From: Marinilabiliaceae bacterium
GTDB taxonomy: Bacteria > Bacteroidota > Bacteroidia > Bacteroidales > Marinilabiliaceae
Assembly (NCBI GenBank): GCA_027010905.1
Contig: JALVBA010000369.1
Span: 1 to 46,050, forward strand
Length of the DNA: 46,050 nucleotides
Direction of reading: 5' to 3'
The first letter of the stretch is position 1. Each line of letters opens with the position of its first letter. Under the pieces are notes generated by a model. That model was not told where the DNA came from. It did not search any database and saw only the letters and a program-made list of their open reading frames with translations. This document shows, in pieces, positions 24,374-33,758 of this stretch. The position numbers and the translations under genes were made by a program.

Positions 24374-25294
24374 ATGGAGAACTTCAATGAAAATAACTAC
24401 TTAATAGTACTGGTTGGACCAACAGGGATTGGAAAAACTGAACTAAGCCTGAAAGTAGCCAAACAGCTAAACACCGTTATTATATCCTCTGACAGCCGTC
24501 AGATATTCAGAGACCTGAAGATCGGGACTGCTGCCCCCACACCGGAGCAGTTGAGCACTGTGCCTCATTTTATGGTTGGCACTCACTCTATTCACGATTA
24601 CTACAATGCCTATCAGTTCGAACAAGATGTCCTGTCTCTGTTGAAAAATAAGTTTTCAGAAAATCCTAATGTCTTAATGGCAGGGGGATCGATGATGTAT
24701 GTTGATGCCGTTTGTAAAGGCATTGACGATATACCTACCATCGATGGTGAGCTGAGAAAAGAGCTGCTTGAGCGATACGAGAAAGAGGGAATAGAATCGA
24801 TAAGACATGAACTTAAAATTTTGGATCCGGTTTTTTATAATCAGGTTGATTTGAAAAATCACAAACGAGTTATTCATGCTATTGAGGTGTGCCTGATGGC
24901 AGGAAAACCCTACAGCTCACTACGAAAAAATCGTAGCAAGGAGAGATATTTTAAGCAGCTACATATTGGGCTCGATATGGACAGAGCAGAGCTCTACAAC
25001 CGTATCAACAAAAGGGTAGATAAGATGATTGATACCGGCCTTGAAAAAGAGGCCAAAGAGTTTTATCCTTACAAACACCTCAACTCGCTAAACACCGTTG
25101 GATACAAAGAACTTTTCGAATACTTCGACGGAAACATCTCATTTGAACAGGCTGTAGAGCTGATTAAACGTAACTCACGCCGTTATGCCAAACGACAATT
25201 ATCATGGTTCCGCAGAGATAAAAACAGGGTGTGGTTTCACCCTGAGCAGTTGGATGATATTTTGAAGTATATCAATACAAATATTTTAATCTGA
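24374..25294 (+). CDS. miaA: tRNA dimethylallyltransferase
   Basis: MiaA adds a dimethylallyl group to N6 of A37 in tRNAs that read codons starting with U. The 306 residues contain the P-loop VGPTGIGKTE (14-23), SSDSRQIFRDLKIGTAAPT with the catalytic Asp and the diagnostic SRQ(I/V)(F/Y) segment, MAGGSMMYVDAVCKGIDDIP, and the C-terminal NTVGYKELFEY...RNSRRYAKRQLSWFRRD, the IPT family tRNA-contact region. The ATG at 24374 gives the usual length. It is a single gene on the plus strand. Confidence 0.96.
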   Translation: MENFNENNYLIVLVGPTGIGKTELSLKVAKQLNTVIISSDSRQIFRDLKIGTAAPTPEQLSTVPHFMVGTHSIHDYYNAYQFEQDVLSLLKNKFSENPNVLMAGGSMMYVDAVCKGIDDIPTIDGELRKELLERYEKEGIESIRHELKILDPVFYNQVDLKNHKRVIHAIEVCLMAGKPYSSLRKNRSKERYFKQLHIGLDMDRAELYNRINKRVDKMIDTGLEKEAKEFYPYKHLNSLNTVGYKELFEYFDGNISFEQAVELIKRNSRRYAKRQLSWFRRDKNRVWFHPEQLDDILKYINTNILI

Positions 25295-25457
25295 CCATAC
25301 TACCTCCAAACTATTAATTTACAATAATTTGCACAGAAGGTACGGAAGCCTCTGAATAGAATTGAAAGTAAAAGCACCGGTGAGTGCTGTTGAAAACTAG
25401 TATGAATTAAACCCTGAAATAGTTAAAGAAAATCATCTAATTTTATATGTAAAATAG

Positions 25458-25465
25458 TATATTTG
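25458..25465 (+). promoter_or_regulatory. -7-like element before the OMP pseudogene
   Basis: TATATTTG matches TAnnTTTG and lies 20 bases before the ATG at 25486. No TTTG at the -33 position was found. Confidence 0.35.
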
Positions 25466-25485
25466 ATGCTAAAATAAGTTAAACC

Positions 25486-26192
25486 ATGAAAAAATTAATT
25501 GTTTTTATTGGCATTCTATTGTTATCATCTTTTACATTCGGTCAGCAGACCGATAAGTTTGCCATGCTTGGTAAGGCAGGATATAGCCTGAGGGCTCCAG
25601 TTGAAGCTTTCTATGGAGGCCTCTCTTTTGAATATCTGATTTGGAAACGCTTAGGTATAGTTGCCGGCATTAACTGAACAACCGGCAATACTTTCCCGAA
25701 TAAATCGGGAGGTATTCAAACCGGTTATTGGGAAACAAGCAGTTTGTTTGCTGCATACGATGGGAATAGTGGTGATTTGCCATATTACTCCTATTCTGAT
25801 TTTTCTGTTGTATTGGGGGTTATGGTGCATGCATTAAGTAACAAAAATAATATTATTGCGGTATCGTTGGGAGCCAATTACTCATGGCAGCTTTATGAAA
25901 ATTATTATTTGAGAGAAAGCGGTCCTAATGATGGTACTACTATAGCTACCTATACGCGCTATACTGGCATTGGGTTTGCGGGCGATGTAACCTATCGCCG
26001 CAGGGTATACAAATCATTGTGGGCAGGGGGCTATGTGCAAATAAGCCCTTTCTCTGCTGAAAAAAGCCTTTAAAACAGTCGAAATACAATGGAGACCTTT
26101 TAAACGGCAAGACATCTCATTCATTTGCCAGTTCCCATAAAGAAGCGAAGCTTACCTTAAATACATCTCTCATCTTTTGCCAATCAAAATAA
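25486..26192 (+). pseudogene. Outer membrane beta-barrel protein, broken by one stop codon and one frameshift
   Basis: The gene starts with a clear signal peptide (MKKLIVFIGILLLSSFTFGQQ) and barrel-like strands (GGLSFEYLIWKRLGIVAGIN). An in-frame TGA at 25675-25677 interrupts it, after which the same frame continues for 131 codons (TTGNTFPNKSGGIQTGYWE ... LWAGGYVQISPFSAEK) to a TAA at 26071-26073. At the A-run 26060-26065 one extra base would restore a third segment (KKPLKQSKYNGDLLNGK ... AKLTLNTSLIFCQSK) ending at TAA 26190-26192. About 235 codons would be restored, a usual size for small Bacteroidota barrel proteins. TGA may derive from TGG (Trp). The family cannot be named further. Confidence 0.85.
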
Positions 26193-26273
26193 TTAATAAT
26201 CCCGTTTAATCTGTTGTGAAAGTTTAAGTTTGAAAAAAAAAGAGAGGTATTAGAAAAAAAAAGAACAAGTTAG

Positions 26274-26306
26274 TTTGCTTTTATTAATTGAAAATTAGTA
26301 CTTTTG
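26274..26306 (+). promoter_or_regulatory. Main candidate promoter of the str-S10-spc-alpha cluster
   Basis: TTTG (26274-26277), a 21-nt spacer and TACTTTTG (26299-26306) fit the Bacteroidota consensus exactly. It lies 132 bases before rpsL. Confidence 0.75.
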
Positions 26307-26372
26307 CGGCTCGTTTTTGTGCGAAGAGTGTGAAAATGATTTGGAACCGTATGGTTTTTAAAGGGAAAATAC

Positions 26373-26380
26373 TACCTTTG
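26373..26380 (+). promoter_or_regulatory. Second -7-like element before rpsL
   Basis: TACCTTTG matches TAnnTTTG; the -33 position has only a weak match. It may be a second start point 58 bases before rpsL. Confidence 0.45.
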
Positions 26381-26438
26381 CAGGCCATTTTGATGGAAAA
26401 GAAGTAATTTATATTAAATAGAATAGTTAGATTTAATT

Positions 26439-26813
26439 ATGCCAACAATTCAACAATTAGTTCGCAAAGGACGTAAAAAGCTGGTAGACAAGAGTAAGTC
26501 ACCTGCTTTAGACTCATGCCCACAAAGGCGAGGTGTTTGCGTAAGGGTGTATACAACTACACCTAAGAAACCGAATTCAGCAATGCGTAAAGTTGCAAGG
26601 GTTCGCTTAACAAATGGAAAAGAGGTGAATGCTTACATTCCGGGAGAAGGACACAACCTACAGGAACACTCAATCGTTCTGGTTCGTGGCGGAAGGGTTA
26701 AAGACCTGCCGGGAGTAAGATATCACTTGGTACGTGGTGCTCTTGATGCATCAGGAGTGGAGGGACGCTCACAAAGACGTTCTAAATATGGAACTAAACG
26801 TCCTAAAAAGTAA
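26439..26813 (+). CDS. rpsL: 30S ribosomal protein S12
   Basis: S12 (124 residues) lies at the decoding centre. It shows TTTPKKPNSAMRKVARVRL and GGRVKDLPGVRYHLVRG; the two lysines at which streptomycin-resistance substitutions occur in other bacteria (in TPKKPN and RVKDLP) are unchanged. It is the first gene of the cluster, preceded by a strong promoter, with 113 bases to rpsG. Confidence 0.98.
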   Translation: MPTIQQLVRKGRKKLVDKSKSPALDSCPQRRGVCVRVYTTTPKKPNSAMRKVARVRLTNGKEVNAYIPGEGHNLQEHSIVLVRGGRVKDLPGVRYHLVRGALDASGVEGRSQRRSKYGTKRPKK

Positions 26814-26926
26814 TTATTAATTTACGTTTTGGTTTGTTAGGGTGTTAATTGGTTGAGTAAATGGCTTACGCCGTTGAAGACTCCAAATGACAAGCAATAC
26901 AACAGAACTGATAAACAAAAAAACCA

Positions 26927-27403
26927 ATGAGGAAGAGTAAACCAAAGAAGCGAATCTTATTACCGGATCCCAAGTTCGGTGATACCTTGGTAACACAATT
27001 TGTAAACAATCTTATGGTTGACGGAAAGAAGTCAACCGCATACAATATCATATACGATGCTTTCGATCGTATGGCTGATAAGTCTGAAAAAGAGGGTAAA
27101 TCTGCCCTTGAGATTTTCAAAAAAGCACTCGAAAATATTACTCCCGCTGTGGAGGTTAAGAGTCGTCGCGTAGGTGGTGCTACATTTCAGGTACCTACAG
27201 AAATCAGACCTGACAGAAAAGCATCTATCAGTATGAAAAACCTTATTCTGTTTGCCCGCAAGAGAAGTGGCCGATCGATGGCAGAAAAATTATCAGCTGA
27301 AATTGTTGCTGCATATAGTTTAGAGGGTGGTGCTTTTAAGAAGAAAGAGGATATGCACAAGATGGCAGAGGCGAACCGTGCTTTTGCTCACTTCAGATTT
27401 TAA
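26927..27403 (+). CDS. rpsG: 30S ribosomal protein S7
   Basis: S7 (158 residues) nucleates assembly of the 30S head and contacts tRNA in the E site. Recognised by LLPDPKFGDTLVTQFVNNLM, ENITPAVEVKSRRVGGATFQVP and the C-terminal MAEANRAFAHFRF. The ATG at 26927 (MRKSKPKKR) follows an A-rich leader; 13 bases separate it from fusA. Confidence 0.98.
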   Translation: MRKSKPKKRILLPDPKFGDTLVTQFVNNLMVDGKKSTAYNIIYDAFDRMADKSEKEGKSALEIFKKALENITPAVEVKSRRVGGATFQVPTEIRPDRKASISMKNLILFARKRSGRSMAEKLSAEIVAAYSLEGGAFKKKEDMHKMAEANRAFAHFRF

Positions 27404-27416
27404 TTTACTATAAGAA

Positions 27417-29528
27417 ATGGCAAAAAAAGATTTAAAATATACCCGTAACATTGGGATTATGGCGCACATTGATGCCGGTAAAACTACTACTACCGAGCGT
27501 GTGCTGTTCTACACCGGAATCACCCATAAAATTGGAGAGGTGCACGATGGGGCTGCTACAATGGACTGGATGGAGCAGGAGCAGGAGAGAGGTATTACTA
27601 TCACCTCAGCCGCTGTTACTACTAACTGGAATTACAATGACGAGAGTTATAAAGTAAATATAATTGACACCCCGGGTCACGTTGACTTTACCGTTGAGGT
27701 AGAGCGTTCACTGCGTGTGCTTGATGGTGCTGTTGCCCTATTTTGTGCTGTTGGTGGTGTTGAGCCACAATCAGAAACAGTATGGCGTCAGGCAAATAAA
27801 TATAAGGTTCCACGTATCGGTTTTGTTAATAAAATGGATCGTTCGGGAGCAAACTTTTTTGAGGTTGTTTCTCAGGTAAGAGAAGTATTGGGAGCTAACC
27901 CGGTACCACTCCAGATTCCTATCGGAGCTGAAGAGACCTTCAAGGGTGTAATTGACCTTATTGAGAATAAAGCCGTTGTTTGGTTTGATGATGAAAAACT
28001 TGGAGCCCGTTACGAGTTGCAGGATATTCCTGATGACTTGAAAGAGGAGGCTGAAGAGTGGAGAGGAAAACTTGTTGAAGCTGTAGCAGAACACGATGAT
28101 GCCCTAATGGAGCGTTATTTCGAGGATCCTGAGTCAATTACCAAAGAGGAGATGATTGAGGTAATACGTAAAGCAACTATTGCTCAAACTATCACTCCAA
28201 TGCTTTGTGGTTCGGCATTTAAAAATAAAGGTGTTCAGCGACTGTTAGATGCTGTTATTGCATTTTTACCTAGTCCGATGGATGTTGCTGCTATTGAAGG
28301 AATAAATCCTGATACCGGTAAAACTGTAACAAGAAAGCCTGATGAGAGCGAGCCTATGGCTGCTCTGGCATTCAAAATTGCTACCGATCCTTTTGTTGGC
28401 CGTCTGGCATTTATGCGCGTATATTCAGGTAAGATTGATTCGGGCTCTTACGTTAAAAATAGCCGTAGCGGCAAAAAAGAGAGAATTGCCCGTATATATC
28501 AGATGAAATCAAATAAGCAGTTACCTCGTGATGTGTTAGCTGCCGGAGATATTGGTGCTGCCGTTGGGTTTAAGAATATACATACTGGTGACACGTTGTG
28601 TGATGAGAAGAATCCCATTATTCTGGAATCTATCGACTTTCCTGATCCCGTTATCGGTGTTGCAGTAGAGCCAAAAAGCCAGAAAGACATGGACAAACTG
28701 GGAGTTGCACTTGCAAAACTTTCTGAAGAAGATCCTACATTCAAAGTTAAGACTGACGAAGATAGTGGTCAGACTGTTATTAGTGGAATGGGTGAGCTTC
28801 ATCTTGAGATTATTGTTGACAGGTTGAAGCGTGAGTTTAGCGTTGAGTGTAATCAAGGTCGTCCTCAGGTTAATTACAAGGAGACAATCACCGGTGAAGT
28901 TGAGCTTCGTGAAGTGTTCAAAAAGCAGTCTGGTGGTCGTGGTAAATTTGCTGACATTCAGTTTAAAATGGGTCCTGTAGATGAGGGTGAAAACGGATTG
29001 CAGTTTATCGATAAAGTTAAAGGCGGCAATATTCCGAAAGAGTTTATTCCATCTGTTGAGAAAGGATTCCTTCAGGCTATGAAAAACGGAGTGCTGGCAG
29101 GATATGAGGTGGAAGACCTTAAAGTTACCCTATTTGATGGTTCGTTCCACCCTGTGGATTCAGATCAGTTGTCGTTTGAGATTTGTGCTCGCCAGGCATT
29201 CAAGGAGGCTTGTAGAAAAGCTTCTCCTGTATTGCTGGAGCCAATCATGAGAGTTGAGGTTGTTACACCTGAAGATTATATGGGAGATATTATTGGTGAT
29301 TTAAATAAACGTCGTGGTCAGGTTGAAGGAATGGAATCTAAAGCCGGTGCTCGCGTTATAAAAGCTAAAGTACCACTCTCCGAAATGTTTGGTTATGTTA
29401 CTGTATTACGTACAGTATCATCGGGTCGTGCAACTTCATCAATGGAGTTTCTCAATTTTAAAGAAGTGCCAAAGCAGATCGCAATGGAAGTAGTTAAAGA
29501 AGCAAAAGGAAATATTGATTTATTATAA
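27417..29528 (+). CDS. fusA: Translation elongation factor G
   Basis: EF-G is the GTPase that drives tRNA-mRNA translocation. The 703 residues carry the G1 loop AHIDAGKTTTTERVLFYTG, G2 region ERGITITSAA, G3 DTPGHVDFT and G4 NKMDRSGANF, followed by domains II-V (FVGRLAFMRVYSG; VISGMGELHLEIIVDRL; domain V PIMRVEVVTPEDYMGDIIGDLNKRRG). The G4 context and single copy in the str operon support EF-G proper rather than a tetracycline-resistance-type relative. It lies between rpsG and rpsJ. Confidence 0.98.
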   Translation: MAKKDLKYTRNIGIMAHIDAGKTTTTERVLFYTGITHKIGEVHDGAATMDWMEQEQERGITITSAAVTTNWNYNDESYKVNIIDTPGHVDFTVEVERSLRVLDGAVALFCAVGGVEPQSETVWRQANKYKVPRIGFVNKMDRSGANFFEVVSQVREVLGANPVPLQIPIGAEETFKGVIDLIENKAVVWFDDEKLGARYELQDIPDDLKEEAEEWRGKLVEAVAEHDDALMERYFEDPESITKEEMIEVIRKATIAQTITPMLCGSAFKNKGVQRLLDAVIAFLPSPMDVAAIEGINPDTGKTVTRKPDESEPMAALAFKIATDPFVGRLAFMRVYSGKIDSGSYVKNSRSGKKERIARIYQMKSNKQLPRDVLAAGDIGAAVGFKNIHTGDTLCDEKNPIILESIDFPDPVIGVAVEPKSQKDMDKLGVALAKLSEEDPTFKVKTDEDSGQTVISGMGELHLEIIVDRLKREFSVECNQGRPQVNYKETITGEVELREVFKKQSGGRGKFADIQFKMGPVDEGENGLQFIDKVKGGNIPKEFIPSVEKGFLQAMKNGVLAGYEVEDLKVTLFDGSFHPVDSDQLSFEICARQAFKEACRKASPVLLEPIMRVEVVTPEDYMGDIIGDLNKRRGQVEGMESKAGARVIKAKVPLSEMFGYVTVLRTVSSGRATSSMEFLNFKEVPKQIAMEVVKEAKGNIDLL

Positions 29529-29544
29529 GAATTAGTTCTCAGTT

Positions 29545-29850
29545 ATGGGTCAAAAAATTAGAATAAAATTAAAATCTTACGATCACAATTTGGTTGATAA
29601 ATCAGCCGAGAAGATTGTAAAAACAGTAAAAAGTACAGGAGCTGTTGTTAGTGGTCCTATTCCGTTACCAACACACAAGCGTATTTTTACTGTATTACGC
29701 TCCACTTTCGTGAATAAGAAATCACGCGAGCAGTTCGAGTTATCATCTTACAAAAGGTTGATTGATATTTACAGTTCAACTGCAAAAACAATTGACGCTT
29801 TGATGAAATTAGAGTTGCCAAGTGGTGTAGAAGTAGAAATAAAAGTTTAA
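29545..29850 (+). CDS. rpsJ: 30S ribosomal protein S10
   Basis: S10 (101 residues) is in the 30S head and, as NusE, in antitermination complexes. Seen: IRIKLKSYDHNLVDKSAEKIV, SGPIPLPTHKRIFTVLRS and HVNKKSREQFE-like FVNKKSREQFELSSYKRLIDI. First gene of the S10 section, directly behind fusA. Confidence 0.98.
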   Translation: MGQKIRIKLKSYDHNLVDKSAEKIVKTVKSTGAVVSGPIPLPTHKRIFTVLRSTFVNKKSREQFELSSYKRLIDIYSSTAKTIDALMKLELPSGVEVEIKV

Positions 29851-29873
29851 TAAACCAGTAAAAGCAAAAAGCA

Positions 29874-30494
29874 ATGCCAGGATTAATTGGAAAAAAAATC
29901 GGAATGACTTCCGTTTTCAGTGCCGATGGAAAAAATGTTCCATGCACTGTTATCGAAGCTGGCCCTTGCGTCGTTACTCAGGTTAAATCTGTAGATAACG
30001 ATGGCTATGAAGCTGTACAGCTGGCGTTCGATGAAAAAAGAGAGAAAAGTACTACCAAGCCCCTCAAAGGGCACTTTAATAAGGCCGGCACTTCTCCCAA
30101 AAGAAAACTTGTTGAATTTGACAAATTTGCAAAAGAACTTAAAGCCGGGGACACTCTCTCTGTTGCTGATCTGTTCGAAGAAGGAATTTTTGTTGATGTT
30201 ACAGGTCTTTCGAAAGGAAAAGGTTTTCAGGGAGTTGTTAAACGGTACAACTTTAAAGGTGTAGGGGACGCGACGCACGGACAGCATAATAGATTAAGGG
30301 CTCCTGGGTCCATCGGAGCATCTTCATACCCGTCAAGGGTATTTAAAGGTATGCGTATGGCCGGACACATGGGTGACGAAAGAGTCACAATACAAAACTT
30401 GAGAGTGTTAAAGGTAATCCCCGAAAACAATCTTCTTTTAATTAAGGGATCAGTACCGGGAGCCAGAAATTCATACTTAATTATTGAGAAGTAA
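29874..30494 (+). CDS. rplC: 50S ribosomal protein L3
   Basis: L3 (206 residues) starts 50S assembly near the peptidyl transferase centre. Recognised by MPGLIGKKIGMTSVFSADGK, the loop HGQHNRLRAPGSIGASSYPSRVFKGMRMAGHMG and VIPENNLLLIKGSVPG. Its TAA overlaps the rplD ATG by one base (TAATG), suggesting coupled translation. Confidence 0.97.
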   Translation: MPGLIGKKIGMTSVFSADGKNVPCTVIEAGPCVVTQVKSVDNDGYEAVQLAFDEKREKSTTKPLKGHFNKAGTSPKRKLVEFDKFAKELKAGDTLSVADLFEEGIFVDVTGLSKGKGFQGVVKRYNFKGVGDATHGQHNRLRAPGSIGASSYPSRVFKGMRMAGHMGDERVTIQNLRVLKVIPENNLLLIKGSVPGARNSYLIIEK

Positions 30495-31123
30495 TGGAAT
30501 TGAACGTTGTTAATATAAAGGGAGAGGATACCAATAGAAAAGTTGAGTTGTCAGATTCAATTTTTAGTGTTGAGCCTAACGATCATGCCATTTATCTGGA
30601 TGTGAAGCAGTATCTCGCAAATCAGCGTCAGGGTACGCATAAGTCGAAAGAGAGAGCTGAAATAACCGGAAGTACAAGGAAGATTAAGAAGCAAAAAGGA
30701 ACGGGTACTGCTCGTGCAGGTAGCATTAAGTCTCCTGTATTCAGAGGTGGTGGTCGTGCTTTTGGACCACGTCCGCGCAATTATAGTTTCAAACTAAATA
30801 AAAAACTTAAACGATTAGCCCGTAAATCGGCTTTCGCTTATAAACTTAAAGAGCAAGCTATAATTATTGTGGAAGATTTTAGTTTTGATGCACCTAAAAC
30901 AAAAGAGTTTGCAGCTATCCGCAAAAACCTTAAAGTTGACGATAAAAGATCGTTAATGGTGCTGAAAGAGCTTGATAAGAATGTATATCTGTCATCACGC
31001 AATGTGCCTAAGTCAGAGGTTATGGTTCTATCAGAACTTAACACTTATGCAATATTAAAGGCAAAATCGCTTGTGCTGTTTGAGAGTTCAATAGAGGAGT
31101 TAGGTCAATTATTAAATGGTTAA
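30494..31123 (+). CDS. rplD: 50S ribosomal protein L4
   Basis: L4 (209 residues) lines the exit tunnel; in E. coli it also represses the S10 operon. Seen: VKQYLANQRQGTHKSKERAEITGSTRK, KQKGTGTARAGSIKSPVFRGGGRAFGP with the tunnel loop. It starts within the rplC stop codon. Whether autoregulation exists here cannot be judged. Confidence 0.97.
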   Translation: MELNVVNIKGEDTNRKVELSDSIFSVEPNDHAIYLDVKQYLANQRQGTHKSKERAEITGSTRKIKKQKGTGTARAGSIKSPVFRGGGRAFGPRPRNYSFKLNKKLKRLARKSAFAYKLKEQAIIIVEDFSFDAPKTKEFAAIRKNLKVDDKRSLMVLKELDKNVYLSSRNVPKSEVMVLSELNTYAILKAKSLVLFESSIEELGQLLNG

Positions 31124-31134
31124 GGAGTTTAGAT

Positions 31135-31425
31135 ATGAAAATAATAATTAAGCCTATAGTAACTGAAAAAATGACTGAGTTAGGAGAAAAACTCAACCGT
31201 TTTGGATTCGTAGTTGATAAGAGAGCTAACAAGCTTCAGATCAAAAGTGCTGTTGAAGAGATGTACAGTGTAACTGTAACTTCTGTTAACACTATGGTAT
31301 ATGGTGGTAAAACAAAATCAAGATATACTAAAAGTGGTGTTATTACAGGAAGAACAAACTCCTATAAAAAAGCTATTGTTACATTAGCCGAAGGAGAGAA
31401 TATTGATTTTTATAGCAATATATAA
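31135..31425 (+). CDS. rplW: 50S ribosomal protein L23
   Basis: L23 (96 residues) sits at the tunnel exit and docks trigger factor and SRP. Seen: IIKPIVTEKMTELGEKLNRFGFVVDKRANKLQIKS (in part) and VNTMVYGGKTKSRYTKSG. A Shine-Dalgarno-like AAGGAG precedes the ATG by 8 bases, unlike most genes of this window. Confidence 0.97.
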   Translation: MKIIIKPIVTEKMTELGEKLNRFGFVVDKRANKLQIKSAVEEMYSVTVTSVNTMVYGGKTKSRYTKSGVITGRTNSYKKAIVTLAEGENIDFYSNI

Positions 31426-31434
31426 AGTTAGATA

Positions 31435-32259
31435 ATGGCAGTAAGAAAATTAAAGCCCACTACACCGGGGCAGAGACACAAAGTTATTGGTGCATTTGAT
31501 ACAATTACCTCAAGTGCTCCAGAGAAATCCTTATTGAGACCGTTGAAAAAATCTGGTGGACGTAACAATACAGGTCGTATGACCATGCGTTACATCGGAG
31601 GTGGTCACAAAAAGAGATACAGGGTAATTGATTTTAAGCGTAATAAAGATGGTGTTATTTCTACAGTTGATTCTATACAGTACGACCCTAACAGGAGCGC
31701 ACGTATAGCATTACTTATTTACGCTGATGGTGAGAAACGGTATATTCTTGCACCGAATGGATTAAACGTAGGACAGGAAGTCCAATCTGGTTCGGGGGTT
31801 GCACCGGAGATTGGTAACAGCTTGCCTCTTGCTAATATTCCTTTAGGTACAATTATTCATAACATTGAATTGCGCCCGGGACAGGGTGGAATAATGGCTA
31901 GGAGTGCCGGAACTTTTGCCCAGCTAACTGCTCGTGATGGGAAGTATGCTGTTGTTAAATTACCATCCGGTGAAACAAGAATGATTCTGACTACCTGCCG
32001 CGCCACTGTTGGTGCTATTGGGAACTCAGACCATGGTCTTGAAAGATCCGGTAAAGCTGGTAGGTCACGATGGTTAGGCCGTCGTCCTCGGGTTCGTGGT
32101 GTTGTTATGAATCCTGTTGATCACCCTATGGGTGGTGGTGAAGGTCGCTCTTCAGGAGGTCATCCTCGATCACGTAACGGTGTACTTGCTAAAGGTTATA
32201 AGACCAGACATCCTAAAAAAGGGTCGTCAAAGTACATTCTTGAAAAAAGAAAAAAATAA
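31435..32259 (+). CDS. rplB: 50S ribosomal protein L2
   Basis: L2 (274 residues) is needed for subunit joining and peptidyl transfer. It has GRNNTGRMTMRYIGGGHKKRYR near the N-terminus and the conserved C-terminal PVDHPMGGGEGRSSGGHPRS with the functionally important His. Length is as in E. coli (273). Confidence 0.98.
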   Translation: MAVRKLKPTTPGQRHKVIGAFDTITSSAPEKSLLRPLKKSGGRNNTGRMTMRYIGGGHKKRYRVIDFKRNKDGVISTVDSIQYDPNRSARIALLIYADGEKRYILAPNGLNVGQEVQSGSGVAPEIGNSLPLANIPLGTIIHNIELRPGQGGIMARSAGTFAQLTARDGKYAVVKLPSGETRMILTTCRATVGAIGNSDHGLERSGKAGRSRWLGRRPRVRGVVMNPVDHPMGGGEGRSSGGHPRSRNGVLAKGYKTRHPKKGSSKYILEKRKK

Positions 32260-32280
32260 CCGGTTAATTTAATACAGATT

Positions 32281-32550
32281 ATGAGTAGATCATTAAAAAA
32301 AGGTCCATATATAGACTATAAGTTAGAAAGAAAAGTTCTGGGAATGAATGATTCTGGAAAGAAAACAGTTATTAAAACTTGGGCCAGGGCTTCCATGATT
32401 TCACCGGACTTTGTAGGTCATACAGTTGCTGTTAATAACGGTAACAAGTTTATTCCGGTTTATATTACTGAAAACATGGTAGGGCACAAGTTAGGCGAAT
32501 TTGCTCCCACACGCACCTTCCGTGGGCATGGCGGTAATAGGAAAAGGTAA
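32281..32550 (+). CDS. rpsS: 30S ribosomal protein S19
   Basis: S19 (89 residues) of the 30S head, recognised by MSRSLKKGPYIDYKLERKV and GHKLGEFAPTRTFRGHGGN. Order rplB-rpsS-rplV is standard. Confidence 0.97.
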   Translation: MSRSLKKGPYIDYKLERKVLGMNDSGKKTVIKTWARASMISPDFVGHTVAVNNGNKFIPVYITENMVGHKLGEFAPTRTFRGHGGNRKR

Positions 32551-32588
32551 TCGTCTGGCAGTTTTAAACTATATTTAAAAAGAAAACA

Positions 32589-33011
32589 ATGGGTGCAAGA
32601 AAACGATTAAGAGCTGAGAAAATAAAAGAAGCCAAAAAACAACAGTTTTTTGCTGTGCTTCGGAACGTACCAACTTCCCCCCGTAAGATGCGACTCGTCG
32701 CTGATTTAATTCGGGGTATGGAGGTCAATCAGGCGCTTGATGTCCTTAAATTCTCCTCTAAGGAGGCTTCAAGAAGGGTTGAAAAGTTGCTTATGTCTGC
32801 TATCGCAAATTGGAAAGACAAGAACGAAGGTGTTCGTTTGGAAGATGCAAATTTATATGTGAGTGAGATCTTTGTTGACTCAGCACGTGTATTGAAAAGG
32901 TTGCGTCCCGCTCCTCAGGGAAGGGCTCACCGCATCAAAAAGAGATCCAATCATGTGACTCTTTATGTTGATAGCAAAGTGTCTAACGAAGAAATTCAAG
33001 AAAATAATTAA
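32589..33011 (+). CDS. rplV: 50S ribosomal protein L22
   Basis: L22 (140 residues) lines the exit tunnel. Seen: NVPTSPRKMRLVADLIRGMEV and the tunnel hairpin KRLRPAPQGRAHRIKKRSNHVTL. It has a basic N-terminal extension of about 20 residues (GARKRLRAEKIKEAKKQ), as commonly seen in Bacteroidota. Confidence 0.97.
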   Translation: MGARKRLRAEKIKEAKKQQFFAVLRNVPTSPRKMRLVADLIRGMEVNQALDVLKFSSKEASRRVEKLLMSAIANWKDKNEGVRLEDANLYVSEIFVDSARVLKRLRPAPQGRAHRIKKRSNHVTLYVDSKVSNEEIQENN

Positions 33012-33016
33012 CGAGC

Positions 33017-33727
33017 ATGGGACAAAAAGTAAATCCTATTAGTAACAGACTAGGAATAACCAGAGGTTGGGACTCTAACTGGTTTGGAGGGAAAAATTAC
33101 GGTGATAAGTTGCTTGAAGATGCAAAAATTCGAGAGTATCTTAATGCTCGTTTAGCTAAAGCCAGCATCTCACGTATTATTATTGAGAGAACTCTTAAGT
33201 TGATTACAATAACAGTATTCACCGCTCGTCCGGGTATTATTATCGGAAAAGGTGGATCTGAAGTTGATAAACTGAAAGAGGAGTTGAAAAAGTTAACCGA
33301 TAAAGAGGTTCAGATAAATATCTTCGAAATTAAAAGACCTGAATTAGACGCCATTATTGTTGGCAATAACATCGCACGTCAGGTTGAAGGCCGTATAGCC
33401 TACCGCCGTGCAATTAAGATGGCTATTGCATCAACAATGCGTATGGGTGCCGAAGGTATTAAAGTGCAGATATCCGGTCGATTAAACGGTGCCGAAATGG
33501 CTCGCAGCGAAATGTATAAAGAGGGGCGTACCCCACTGCATACTTTCCGTGCCGATATCGATTATGCAAAGATTGAGGCTTTAACCAAAATGGGGCTTAT
33601 TGGTATTAAGGTTTGGATATGTAAAGGTGAAGTGTATGGTAAAAAAGACTTTTCACCTAATTTCGGAACTAAAGACCATGGCGGAGGCCGTCACCAACAT
33701 AAAGGCGGACATCGCAGAAGAAAGTAG
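33017..33727 (+). CDS. rpsC: 30S ribosomal protein S3
   Basis: S3 (236 residues) lies at the mRNA entry channel. The KH domain has ARPGIIIGKGGSEVDKL (GKGG loop); the C-terminal domain has QISGRLNGAEMARSEMYKEGR. The tail DHGGGRHQHKGGHRRRK is rich in His, Gly and Arg. Five bases after rplV. Confidence 0.97.
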   Translation: MGQKVNPISNRLGITRGWDSNWFGGKNYGDKLLEDAKIREYLNARLAKASISRIIIERTLKLITITVFTARPGIIIGKGGSEVDKLKEELKKLTDKEVQINIFEIKRPELDAIIVGNNIARQVEGRIAYRRAIKMAIASTMRMGAEGIKVQISGRLNGAEMARSEMYKEGRTPLHTFRADIDYAKIEALTKMGLIGIKVWICKGEVYGKKDFSPNFGTKDHGGGRHQHKGGHRRRK

Positions 33728-33758
33728 TTACCCGGTAATCTTTAATTGATTAGGAAAA

